Below, in pieces: positions 9,663 through 20,363 of a stretch of DNA of 64,000 bases; the stretch's first letter is position 1; the number at the start of each line of letters is the position of its first letter. A program made the position numbers and the translations under genes. The notes under the pieces are model-generated. The model was not told where the DNA came from. It worked only from the letters and a program-made list of their open reading frames with translations, and did no database searches. The stretch is from Austropuccinia psidii (lineage: Eukaryota > Basidiomycota > Pucciniomycetes > Pucciniales > Sphaerophragmiaceae): the NCBI GenBank assembly GCA_023105745.1, contig JALGQZ010000006.1, positions 29,465,686-29,529,685 on the forward strand. Reading direction: 5' to 3'.

Positions 9663-10957
9663 ATGCCACTCCAACACTCACCTCCTGCAAGACAGAAAAG
9701 ATCTCAGGCTGTTCTGACTCCTACTCCAAGAGCTCCTCTTGATGAGACCCCAGCAGTTCCACAACTGAAGGCCCAATTAGGCAGAGGACAAATCAAGGAG
9801 GGAGAAGCACCATCCAGGAAGGAAGGAAGAGTGCCAAGAAGATCCAATTCTTTTTCAGGAGTAGTTGGTAGTTTTCCAGGCATGTCAAGGACTAAATTTA
9901 GAGGTCCAGGTGAAGATGGTGAAGAGGAGGAGGAGAATTATGTGGAAGAGGAAGAGTCTTCTCCTGCTCCTGTGGGAGCATCTGAAGGCACCAGAGGACC
10001 AACTCTAGCCCAGTCTGATCAGCCTGTCTCTCACCAGACTGAACAATCCTTATTGGCCATCATGCAGAAAATGACACAAATTATGGCCAATCTTCAAGCT
10101 GCTGCATCTTCTGAAGTTTCAAGACCACCAGCCTTCAATAATCCATCTATGAAAGCTCTGGAATGTTTTGATGGGACTCAACCCTTCAAAGTCAGAAGTT
10201 TTATTCAGTCTTGTCAACTTATTTTTCACAATGACCTGGAAAACCTCTCTCAAGAAAGAAAGAAAGCTCTTTATGCCACTTCATTTTTAGTTGGCAGGGC
10301 TGCAAAATGGATTGAGACTTATCTTTACAATCTCACTAATCAAGACTCAAGTTATCTTCCCAATCCATGGCCATTTTTTAATCCCAACTCTTCACTTTAT
10401 TTGGGGACCCAAATGAAGTTAGAAAAGCTGAAGCAGAGCTGGATGGCCTTAGAATGAAAGAAGGTGGGCATGTTGCCTTATACATCGCCAATTTTAGGAG
10501 TTTGGCTTCAAGAATTGGAGATTGAGGTGAAAGGGCCCTTATTCATCCTTTCAGGAAGGGTTTGGCCTCCATGATTCTGGATCAATTGGCCTCCCATCCT
10601 TCAAACATTGATTCCCTTCAAGACTTGATGGACGTCAGCCTGGAACTTGATACCAGGTACCATGAGAGGCAAAATGAGAAGAAGCCTGAAGCCTCAAAGT
10701 CAAACTCTTTAAATCATCAAAATTCTTCAAGCTCAAGTCATAAAAAGAAGGATTTTCACTCTAAAAAGCGGGACAAGCCCCATTCTTCCTTGTTAAATAA
10801 GGACTTCAAGTTGAAAGTTTCTGAAAGAGGAAGCAGAATCAAGAAGGGCTTGTGTAGCTATTTTGGTGGGAAGCATAGTATTGAGTCTTGTTTCAAAAGG
10901 CCTCAAAAAAAGCTTACCCAACCATCAGGCAGTTTCCCCAGCCAGGGAAAAGCCTGA
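9663..10957 (+). pseudogene. Gag of element B
   Basis: It starts at ATG 9663 with a basic, Pro-rich N terminus, then an acidic Glu-rich block (about residues 85-105), then a retrotransposon gag domain with S-M-K-A-L-E-C-F-D-G-T-Q and F-I-Q-S-C-Q-L-I-F. A one-base loss near 10400 moves the frame: frame 3 stops at 10457 while the conserved G-D-P-N-E-V-R-K-A-E, L-Y-I-A-N-F-R-S-L and L-D-T-R-Y-H-E-R-Q continue in frame 2, which has one TGA near 10522. The zinc knuckle reads C-S-Y-F-G-G-K-H-S-I-E-S-C, with the second Cys replaced by Phe. Confidence 0.9.
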
Positions 10958-11538
10958 GTGAAGATCATGTTGTGTTCAATGGTCTTCACTATTTTCCATC
11001 CAGAGCACAACTGTGCATTCTGAATACTGGTGTAAAGAATTCTCTTAAATTTTTTGTTTTTTCTTCTCTTTCTGATGTTTTTTACAGTATTCTCATTGAT
11101 TCTGGTGCTACACACTCATTTATTGCAAAGCAGTTTGTTCACAAGTACTCATTGACTACATCAGAACTTCCAGAGAAGATTCCTCTTATTATCTTGGACT
11201 CCTCTGAGTCCCCTTCCTTATTTGTGACTCACCATACTAAATATATGGTTGAGCTCCCTTCCTTCCCAAGCTTTGAATGGGACGTTTTAGTCATTGATAC
11301 TCCCAAGGGAGCAGACCTCATATTGGGCTTTGACTTTCTGAATAATTTTAATCCTTCTATTAGTTGGAGGCAAGGGCTGATCACCTTAAATTCTGATCAT
11401 AAGGACTATTCTGATCCTTCTAAATCTTTCCATAATGACTTTTCTTCTGCCAAATCATGTTCAGCTCTGGTTGGTGATTCTAGAACACCATCATTTCCAT
11501 CTTCTGTCCATATTCCTTCCATAAATTCCCCTCAGTAA
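10885..11538 (+). pseudogene. Aspartic protease region of Pol, element B
   Basis: Frame 1 opens at 10885, overlapping the last 73 bases of gag. The core is I-L-I-D-S-G-A-T-H-S-F-I (catalytic D-S-G at about 11098), followed by L-V-I-D-T-P and A-D-L-I-L-G-F-D-F-L, the second conserved motif. A TAA at 11536 ends the open part, though frame 1 carries on into the RT linker. There is no ATG at the start, consistent with frameshift expression. Confidence 0.85.
10906..10912 (+). promoter_or_regulatory. Candidate -1 frameshift heptamer at the B gag/pol overlap
   Basis: A AAA AAG lies in the X XXY YYZ phase of the gag frame (gag codons AAA 10907, AAG 10910) inside the 10885-10957 overlap of gag (frame 2) and pol (frame 1). 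A -1 slip here leads straight into the protease frame. No obvious strong stem is visible just downstream. Confidence 0.35.
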
Positions 11539-13230
11539 TTACCATTATTGGGAGATGAAGTATTCAAAGAGATTCAAGATGTTGGAGAAGATAATTCTGT
11601 ATCTTCACTTCATCTCCTTTTTGGGAATATGAACCTTCCTCCTTCATCTTATCATTACTCCCTGGAAGAGTTGTGGGATGAAGAGGAAGAGCCAGAAGAA
11701 ATAGAAACCATGATGAAGGTTGTTCCTTCTGCTTATCACCAATATTTGGATGTATTCTCCAAGGTGAAAGCAGAGAAACTTCCTCCTCACCGCGCCTGTG
11801 ATCATCATATCAAGCTGGAGGGGTTTCTACCTTCAGTTGGGGTGATCTACTCTTTATCCAAACAAGAGTCAGATACACTCAGGGCCTAAATTTCAGAGAA
11901 TTTTGAGAAAGGTTTCATCCAGCCAAGCTCATCTTCAACAGGAGCACCTGTCCTTTTTGTCACAAAGAAAGATGGTGGCCTCCGTTTGTGTGTTGATTAC
12001 CGCAAACTCAATTCTGTTACTAGCAAGAGAAAGTATCCTGTTCCTCCTATGAATCAGCTTCTCATTGGTTTTAATGGTTCTTCTATCTTATCCAAGATTG
12101 ATTTGCGTGGTGCATATAACCTGCTCAAAATCAAGGAGGGTGATGGACATTTGACATGTTTCAGAACTAAATATGGCAGTTATGAGTACTTGGTTATGCC
12201 ATTTGGGCTCACCAATGCTCCTGCCTCTTTTCAGAATCTTGTCAATCATATTTTCCAAGATCTTCTTGATGTTTATGTTGTGGTTTATTTGGATGACATT
12301 ATGGTCTTTTCCAAATCTGAGGAAGAACATGTCACTCATGTGTCCACTGTTCTTTCCAGACTCGGAGCCAATAACCTTTTTTGCTAGGGCTTCAAAGTGC
12401 CTATTTCATGTCTCTAGTGTAGAATACCTTGGTTATGTTGTTTCTTCTGAAGGCCTCAAGATGGACCAAGAAAAAGTCCAGCAGATTCTCAATTAGCCAA
12501 CTCCAAGAAACCTCAAGGCTCTTCAATAATTCCTTGGCTTTGCCAACTTTTACCTCCGTTTCATCAATAATTATTCAAAGAAGATCAATTCACTTACCAG
12601 TTTACTCAAGAAAGATTCCTGTTTTCCCCTCAATGAGAAAGCTCTTAGTCAGTTTCACCAACTCAAAGAGGCCTTCACCACTGCTCCAGTCCTATCCTAC
12701 TTCAATCCTTCTCTACCCACCATTGTAGAGAAAGATTCATCCAATTTTGTTTTGGGCGCCTTACTGAGTCAGCAAAACATCCCATTGCATTTGGCAGCCG
12801 CAAGCGTATCCCAGAAGAGCTCGATTATGAGATTCATGACAAGGAACTCCTTGGCATAGTCTGGGCTCTCAAGCGCCGGAGGGCTTTTCTTCTTTCTCTC
12901 TCTTCCTCTTTCGAAGTTCTCACCAATCATTCTTCTCTTCAATACTTCATGTATTCAAAAGTTCTTCCTTGCGGTCAAGCCCGCTGGGCTGAATTCCTCT
13001 CTGAATTTCACTTCTTAATCATTTACCGCCCTGGCCCCCTAGCTACTCTTCCGGATGCCTTATCACGTTGGGATGACATTTATTCAGAGAGGGGGGAGGA
13101 CTTCATCAGCAAGAATGCAATAAATTTTCAACAGCTCATCAAGAAGGATGAATTCCAATCTTCAAGATATTTTGCAGTCAAGGTGGAATCCTTTTCAAAT
13201 TTGATTGATTCAATTCAGAAGGCTCTATAG
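11539..13230 (+). pseudogene. Reverse transcriptase and RNase H of Pol, element B
   Basis: RT shows [38 protein letters not shown] and an intact catalytic Y-L-D-D near 12290. TAA 11887 and TAG 12385 break frame 1. After about 12375 the coding moves to frame 2 ([11 protein letters not shown]), with TAG at 12494 in place of Trp and TAA near 12527. A further shift near 12780 returns it to frame 1 for the RNase H end ([24 protein letters not shown]). Confidence 0.9.
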
Positions 13231-14434
13231 CAAGATTATCAGTACAGAAGTATTCTTCAAGAATTGGGAAAAGGTAAATCCATTCAGGATTATTCTCTTG
13301 ATTCCTCTTCCCAACTTCTTCTCTTCAAAGATTGGGTGATAGTCCCAAAGACCCCACAATTCAACTCAGAATTCTTCAAAAGTGTCATGACTCTCCTCTA
13401 GCTGGACACCCTGGCCAAGAGAAGACTCTCAAACCTGTCAAGCAGGATTTCCACTGGTCCGGCATGACTCAATTCATCAAGGATTATGTCTCATCCTGTC
13501 AACAGTGTTCAAGAAACAAGAATATTCACCACAAGAAGTTTGGACTCCTCAAACCTCTTCCAAATCCAAATGGTTCTTGGATTTGTCTTTCAATGGACTT
13601 TATCCCTCAACTGCCACTGTCCAACTAATTTGACTCAATCCTTGTCATAGTGGACAGATTCTCAAAAATGGCAGTTTTCATTCCAGCAATGTCTTCAATT
13701 ACTTCACTAGATTTGGCCCATTTATTCATAAAGAATATATTTTCAAAGCATGGCCTTCCTTCAAGCATTTTCAGTGATAGAGGTCCCCTTTTTGTTTCTT
13801 CCTTTTGGACCAATCTTTGTCAGCAGCTCAAGATTTCAAGAGATCTGTCAACTGCGTACCATCCAGAAACTGATGGACAGACAGAGAGGGTAAATAAGAT
13901 ACTAGAACAGTATCTTTGGATGTATGTCAGTTATCATCAAGATGATTGGAACACCTGGCTCCCTCTGGCTGAATTTGCCTATCACCGGTTTTCACTGTTT
14001 ATGGAAGAGATCCACAATTTGACTCAGTTCACATCACTCAAGATGCTCCTGCTGGAAATTTATCAACAAAAATACAATAAGTACAACAAGATGTCAGGAG
14101 AGAACTTGAAGTTGCCATAAACCAGTTTAAGAGGTATGCAGATAAAAGTAGAGAAAGTCCACCTATTTTCAATCCTGGTGACATGGTATGGATTTCTTCC
14201 AAGAACATCAAATCGACCAGACCCACCAAAAAACTGTCTGAAAGATGGTTAGGTCCTTTTCCAATCTTGAAGAAAATCAGTACTCATGCTTACCACCTCA
14301 AGCTTCCATCTCAATGGAAATCCATCCACCCAGTCTTCCATATTTCACTTTTGGAACCAGTCAAGACATCAACAATTCCAAATCAGCATCAAGAGCCTCC
14401 TCCTCCAATCATCATTGAAGAAGAAGAGGAATAA
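13231..14434 (+). pseudogene. Integrase of element B
   Basis: The zinc motif is complete: C-H-D-S-P-L-A-G-H-P-G then C-Q-Q-C. The core has M-D-F-I-P-Q-L-P, F-S-D-R-G-P-L-F and Y-H-P-E-T-D-G-Q-T-E-R-V, so D, D and E are all present. A one-base loss near 13350 shifts frame 1 to frame 3, and TAA at 13627 interrupts it. Near 13990 part of the conserved helix after F-A-Y is missing, with a shift to frame 2 that continues through a TAA near 14080 to W-L-G-P-F and H-P-V-F-H-I-S-L-L. Confidence 0.9.
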
Positions 14435-14629
14435 GAAGTCTCTCAAATACTGGATTCAAAGCTCAAGAGAAGAAAGTTATGGTATTGGGTGGAATGGAAA
14501 GGTTTCAGTCAAGACTCAGAAAGATCCACATGAGAACCAGGTGAAAACCTCAAGGATTGTCCTTAACTTGTCAAAGATTTTCATTCTTTGTATCCTGAAA
14601 AGCCAGGACCCAATTCTTCAAAAGCTTGA
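14435..14629 (+). pseudogene. C-terminal chromodomain of element B integrase
   Basis: Directly after TAA 14432 the same frame encodes V-S-Q-I-L-D-S-K, W-V-E-W-K-G-F and a TGA where Trp of T-W-E-P is expected, then E-N-L-K-D-C-P. This is the chromodomain fold signature of chromoviruses, which read methylated histone tails to guide integration (family knowledge). A third stop (TAA) follows C-P. The natural end is probably TGA 14627. Confidence 0.8.
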
Positions 14630-14644
14630 ATTTTTATGGTGCTT

Positions 14645-15014
14645 GGTGGGGAGAGGAATTACCAAAAGTAAGTCCCACTCCTTGTATAAACCTTTAGGGG
14701 TATCCTACTCTTTTCTGCTGTAAGAATCACCTTGGCCACTCTGTGAGCACTTTGCAATTTGGACACAGATCTTTTGGCCTGGCTTTCAACATCAATTCCA
14801 ATTTATGGCCATTTACACTTGGTAAAATGGACCATTCTTTTCTTATTTTCCTTCCCAATATATTATCCTTTCAACACATTCATTTATCAAAACCTTTGTT
14901 ATTTATGACACTGGTGGGGGTGGTAGCTACCAAAAGTAAGTTCCTCTCCTGGTGTGCACTTCCCTGAGGGGTCTACAATCTTTCAAAACATCACCTTGGC
15001 CACTCTGTGAGCAC
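14645..15014 (+). repeat. Pair of ~105-bp imperfect direct repeats in the 3' untranslated region of B
   Basis: 14645-14750 and 14913-15014 share GGTGGGG at the start, ACCAAAAGTAAGT in the middle, a GAGGGGT/TAGGGGT block, and ATCACCTTGGCCACTCTG then TGAGCAC at the end. They are separated by ~160 bp. The rest of 14630-15410 is untranslated AT-rich sequence with no gene. Confidence 0.7.
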
Positions 15015-15410
15015 CTGGCATCTATGTTATCCAGGTCCTTGGCCACTTTCAAAATCAACTGTCAAAATTTGTGATGAAGATTGGACTCCCCCTCAAAACT
15101 CATTTTTCCTTTTTATTTTTTATTTTTATTCATGTTTGTTTTATTTTACTTTTGTCTTCTTTATATTCTCTTAAATTTCTTTTCTTATGACTATTAATGC
15201 CAAAGTCTTTGTGTTCAAATCATGTCTTCAACATTTTCAAAGCCAAATGTCAAGAGAAGACCAAATCAACCTCAATTCATATGCCAACATTTTTATCAGT
15301 TCAAATTTTTCTTTTCAAGATTCGAATACCTCTGCAATCCCTATGTCCAATCTGTCTCAACAGCCTCAACAGGCTTCTACCTTATCTTGGTGCTCAGGAG
15401 CTCACCATTC

Positions 15411-15422
15411 AAGGTAGAGGGG
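15411..15422 (+). promoter_or_regulatory. Polypurine tract of element B
   Basis: AAGGTAGAGGGG lies three bases before the 3' LTR start (TGTCAC at 15426). It is short and contains one T, but it is the only purine run at this place. Confidence 0.55.
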
Positions 15423-15425
15423 TAC

Positions 15426-15885
15426 TGTCACAACCACAAAGAATGACCCTTCTCTATTGGTGTTGTGGCAATTCCAACCTGAGACCAAGTTGGGGCCAAT
15501 TGCCCACACCATATCTTTATGGCCAATTTGGCACCCTCTGGTGCTCTATGGACTTTTGGCCATATCCTGCCATCATTGGCCTCCCTGGCCAATGCCCATA
15601 TCCTCAACCCCCAGGCCTCTATATTTGTTTTGGGTCCCCTAGCCCTCATCAGTGGTTTTTGGACCAACCCTTTTCATTAGGGGGGTCCTGGCCTAAATGG
15701 CCTTTTTAGGCCATTTAGGCCCCCTACGGCCTCTACAGCCCATGGGCCAATTAGGCCCCTTTTTGCCTAATCCAATGAGGCCAAAAGGGGGAAGCCCTCT
15801 AGCCCCCAAGGCCAGGTGGGTTCCAAACCACAATTGGGCCCACCTGAGCCAAATTTGGCCACAAATCACCATGGCACCAAAATGG
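15426..15885 (+). repeat. 3' LTR of element B, first part
   Basis: It starts TGTCACAACCAC and matches the 5' LTR from 7397, including the GGCC-dense zone with several internal deletions. It is cut after GGCACCAAAATGG (15873-15885), which is repeated at 22730-22742 at the far end of the LINE. Confidence 0.94.
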
Positions 15886-15989
15886 GCTTCCTAACTTCTA
15901 CCACTCACTTTCCTCCCAAGACAGTTTCTTTTCCTCTCCAAAAAAAAAATATAAAATAAATTATAACCTCTCACAAACCCACCTTAACC

Positions 15990-17272
15990 ATGAGCCCTAG
16001 CCCAGCTTGCAGAAATAAAGAACCTCTCCCATTATTTAAAGAGATGATCCAAAATGCAAAAAAGACGCGCTGTGAAATTGAAAGCATGTCTGACTTTGAT
16101 GTGGAAATGGAAACTGATGAAACATTAGATTACTCAAAAAAATTTATGAGTATGATGGACAACATCATCAATTGACTAAAAAAAATAGAGGAAGAAAAAA
16201 AAATGATGATCGACCAAGATTAACTAATGAAAATTTTAAATTCCAACAGAACAAGAGAGACATTATAAACAAGTTGATAGCCAAAAACAAAGAATCGACA
16301 CGTCAAATCGAAGAATTACACAAAATCATTGCAGGAAAAAACAATGTTCAAGCACCACAACAACAAACATATGCAGAGAGGCTAAGTAAAGATAAAGAAA
16401 ACCCAAAACCAATGAGACAAATACACCCCCTACCCCCTCCCCCAAATAAGCTTATAAATTTGCTTAAGCAAGGTAATGTCTTGATCAGAGTAAAGGATGA
16501 GGGGGAAAAACCATTCCAGAATTTAGGAGCTGGACAAATCGCCAAAAAAGTTGAGGAAGCACTAGAAAAGGTCCAAGCAAGTGTTAATGGAGAGAAAATA
16601 ACAATTAAATCAGTCATCAAATATAAATCGGGCGACATAACATTCTTCACCAAGAACAAGGCCCAGGCAAGCTGGATACTAGAGAACAGACATACATGGA
16701 CCCACTTTGCTGACCCCCTTTTTGTCACATCACAAGCTCTTTTTCCTGTCTTCTTACACTCCGTCCCCACATTCTTTAACGTTGAAGATGAAACAGATAT
16801 CCAAGAATTTTGTGAAGAGAATTTCATCCCCAGAGACAACATCAAGAAGATGAAATGGATAGGTGATCCAGTAGCCCAACAAAAGTCAAACGGATCAATG
16901 ATAATACATTTAAGTGACAAAGAGCTCGCAAAAGAACTAATAAAAGGTAATTTGGCTTACAAGAGAACACACATAAAGCCATCAGCATTTCAGGCTGGCC
17001 CACCACAGTGCTACAACTGTCTTAAGATAGGTCATATTGCCCACTTCTGTAAAAACAAACCGACATGTGCAAATTGTGGGAAAGACCACAATACCAAATC
17101 CTGTAACAAAGCTAACTCGGAAGGCCTGTGTGTAAGATGTGTTAAAGCAGACTTAGATTCTGAAGCCCCAATAGATATGAATGATGATAAGTATTTTCAC
17201 TCTGCATTCAGCAGAGAGTGCCCCATTAAGCAGGCTGAGCTAGATATCCCTGGCTTGGCCAGATGCTTATGA
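15990..17272 (+). pseudogene. LINE ORF1: gag-like nucleic-acid-binding protein
   Basis: ATG 15990 begins frame 3, which stops at 16173, while the conserved remainder reads in frame 2 to TGA 17270. The switch best fits A7 at 16136-16142 (A AAA AAA in frame), either as a one-base indel or a -1 slip. The protein has a Lys/Asn-rich coiled N terminus, a Pro-rich linker (P-L-P-P-P-P), a central domain, and two zinc knuckles, C-Y-N-C-L-K-I-G-H-I-A-H-F-C and C-A-N-C-G-K-D-H-N-T-K-S-C. ORF1 proteins coat LINE RNA; that role is family knowledge. Confidence 0.85.
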
Positions 17273-18940
17273 AGGGCAGCCAAGCCCAATCAAATCAAAG
17301 AATTTGACTCACAGGAAGATTTTCAAACACAATTATACAATTAAACCCAACTAACCTACATCATCAATTCTCGATCCTTCAATTGAACTGTCACAACCAA
17401 AAAGACACTACCCTCAGTGCTCTCAATAATGAACAACAACATATTGCACTATTATTTCAAGAACCATGGGTTTACCACCATGACTTTCAACCCCCAACAC
17501 ATCAAGCATGGAGGAGACTTACCCCAATAACAAATCCCACAACATGGTCAGAGAGACCTCAAACCTACATCTATATCCATAACTTTGTCCCATTGAAAAA
17601 CATAACATTCAGTAATACTAACTTGCAGAATCTCACTCAAGTAGCAATAGAAATACTATTAAAAGGCATAAACCAGAAACTCACCTTCCTTGCACTGTAC
17701 AACCCACCATGCACCTTTAGCGAACTCCAGGAACTAGACCAAAGATTGTTGGAGATGGACACCAGGCTTCATCCAATGGTAATCGCTATGGACTCAAATC
17801 TCCATCATTGGCTTTGGAACCCTAAAAAGTATCACCATCAACATCCACAGGCCAGAAACCTATTAGAGATTTGTGGGAGAAAAGGCTTCAAGCTGATCTT
17901 GCCTAAGGGGGAACCCACCTTTATGGGTGCCTTTGGATCAGCAACGACTATCGACTTGACATGGGCAAACACTATAGAAAATAAAATAATATCCAAATGC
18001 AAGGTACAACTAGAGAATCATTCATCAGATCACCAACCAATCGTCTGCAAATTTAACGTAGGAGGGAGAGCATTTGAGATAACAGAGACTCACATATCAA
18101 TGAATCCCAGCATGCTAGATGAAGGAGAATATATCAATCAAGTAAGCAGGAGAATTGATCAACTACAACATCTATCTCAACCTACCAAAGAAGGAATAGA
18201 AGAGATTGCAGAGCAACTCAGTAACATTCTACAAAACAAATACCTAAATCAAGGTAAGTATGTTAAAACCAGAGACAACAAACAAAAAGCATGGTGGGAT
18301 AAGCAAATTTTAACACCAATAATGAAAGAGAGAAACAGGGTGAGAAGGTGGATGCTACTCACAAGATCAGAAGAATCAAGAAAATGTTATCAAGACTGGA
18401 AAAAAGAGTTTAAAGGAAAAATTGAAGCTCTCAAACGGGAACATTGGAGAAGATTCTTAGCAACAAGTGGAACAAGCCATGCCTTTAAGGCATTTAAATT
18501 CACTAAAATCAAGTCCTCAGGCAAAGTGCTTCCATTACAAGATCACACTGGGCTTTTGACAAATAATAAGAATGAACAGGCTAACCTTTTTCTCCAGATG
18601 TTTACACAGGCAGGAGACCAATCTGACTTATCTGATATTGAACCAATTGGACAACAATCACCAATAACATTCAACAAGATAACTAAGGACAAAATTAGGA
18701 AAAATATTGAATCACTTCCCCAAAGAAAAGCTCCAGGACCGGATAAGATACCAAATGAGTTAATCAAAATATTGAAGAATACTATAACTAGCTTACTTGA
18801 GAATCTGCTCAATAGCTGCCTACAATTGGGCCACTTCCCCAGGTTCTGGAAAACGGAAACCACAGTCATAATTCAGAAAGAAAACAAAGCCGACTATGAG
18901 GACCCATCAGCATATCAACCAATTGCTCTGCTTAATACCA
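17269..18940 (+). pseudogene. LINE ORF2, 5' part: APE endonuclease and start of RT
   Basis: The likely start is ATG 17269, which overlaps the ORF1 stop as ATGA. A TGA at codon 13 (17305) breaks this copy; the frame is then open to 18955. The endonuclease set is complete: L-Q-L-N-C-H-N, F-Q-E-P-W, L-Y-N-P-P, M-D-S-N-L-H-H-W, T-I-D-L-T-W and S-S-D-H-Q-P-I. RT begins with K-A-P-G-P-D-K-I-P-N-E-L. The coding stops at 18940 where the solo LTR enters after L-L-N-T. Confidence 0.92.
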
Positions 18941-20358
18941 TGTCACAGGGGCTCTAGTGGAAATACAAGAGTGGCCTGGCACTCAGAAATCAGGGAACTC
19001 ACTTGGAAGACTCCAAAAGAAATAAAGAATAAGAATAATAAGAATGAATTCCTCTAAAAGATATGCAGGTACAAGATGAGATGCAAAGAGGAAAAGGAAG
19101 CCAAATGGCCAAAGAGCCAACCAAGTAAGTCCTTAATCACTGTTTCAACCTGCCAAAAATGAACAATGGAATTAGTAAGGATATGACCACCAAATATCCA
19201 TTGACAGGCGAAGAAAGATAAAGAGAAATGTGCTAAATGACTGACTTAATAATATCAGTATTTGCTTAACTAAAATGAAAAGAAAATAGAGATAAAATAA
19301 AATCAAAGTATATTAATTAACTGGGGAAAAACCCCCCAGGGTGAAAAGGGTAGCCGGTATATGTGAAAAGTTGGGAGCTTGAGTTCTTCAGGCTGAAAAC
19401 TGATCTGTATTGATCCTTGAAGCTGTATTGATTGTTTTGGGAATAGATACAGCTGGCTAATATTGAAATTGAATTGGGTTGAATGAACTTCCCATGCTTG
19501 AAAATGAAATACAGTCCTTGGTGGATCCAGACTGTATTGAAATGAATATGGTTGCCAAGATGGATTGAGTGGAGCTTTGACATTTGACAACTTCTTTTGG
19601 AACCGCCTCTTGAATACACTTTTGAGAATGAATTGAAAGTATTCCCTTGGAAGGAATACTTGGAGTGAGAATAACCAATGACTGCTTGATGGCGTCATTG
19701 GTCTTTGACGCTGAACACTTGCTCTTGAGCCTTGATGATTCCTCTGAATGATTGGGTGCCTTGATGACGTGATGAGATGTTGGAATGTTGAAATGACCAT
19801 TTGATATTGCCACCATTGAATTGCTGTTGAAAAATGGTGCACAATGATGTATAACATCATTTGTGGCATATTGGTTCATTGACAAGAAGATTATGTCCAA
19901 AGGTCTTGAGATGGAAAGGCAGAGGGGAAAAGGATGGCTGTGGTGACTTCAGAGCTTGGAAGGTGTTTCTGGACCTTTTGGGGTTTTTGGCCATTTTTGG
20001 GTTCTGAGCCAAAACTGGCCCAAAAGGCGGGAAAGTGTCTTTTGGACACTTTGCGTCAAAGTGCGCAAAAATGTGCAAAAAGTGCGCAAATGGCCAAAAA
20101 CAGCCATTTGGGCCATTTCCCCTGGTTTTGAGGGAAATGACCAGAAATACCCATTTGGGCATAGATTGCCGCTATGGGTTCTGGATTGAGGTGAAGGGCC
20201 ATGAAGGCCCCAAATCACAAATGGCCATAAATGGTCCATAATATGATGACGTGGCCATATTGGCCACTGGTGATGGATATGGCCAATTGGCCATAAATGA
20301 ACTGTGGCTTGATATGCCATATGGGGATCCAAGGAGGTGAATTGCCATGGTTGTGACA
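18941..20358 (-). mobile_element. Element D: antisense solo LTR related to the LTR of B
   Basis: It reads TGTCACAGG...TTGTGACA on the + strand and is flanked by TACCA (18936-18940 and 20359-20363). Read on the minus strand, it follows the plan of the LTR of B, with the GGCC-dense part at 19960-20350 and the AGAGCCCCTGTGACA end at 18941. At 1418 bp it is shorter and clearly diverged from the LTR of B, so it is another subfamily. No internal sequence remains, as expected after LTR-LTR recombination. Confidence 0.95.
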
Positions 20359-20363
20359 TACCA

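Noticed and set aside
16348..16920. 190-codon minus-strand ORF within LINE ORF1
   Set aside because: It is antisense to an ORF with clear zinc knuckles, with no motif of its own.
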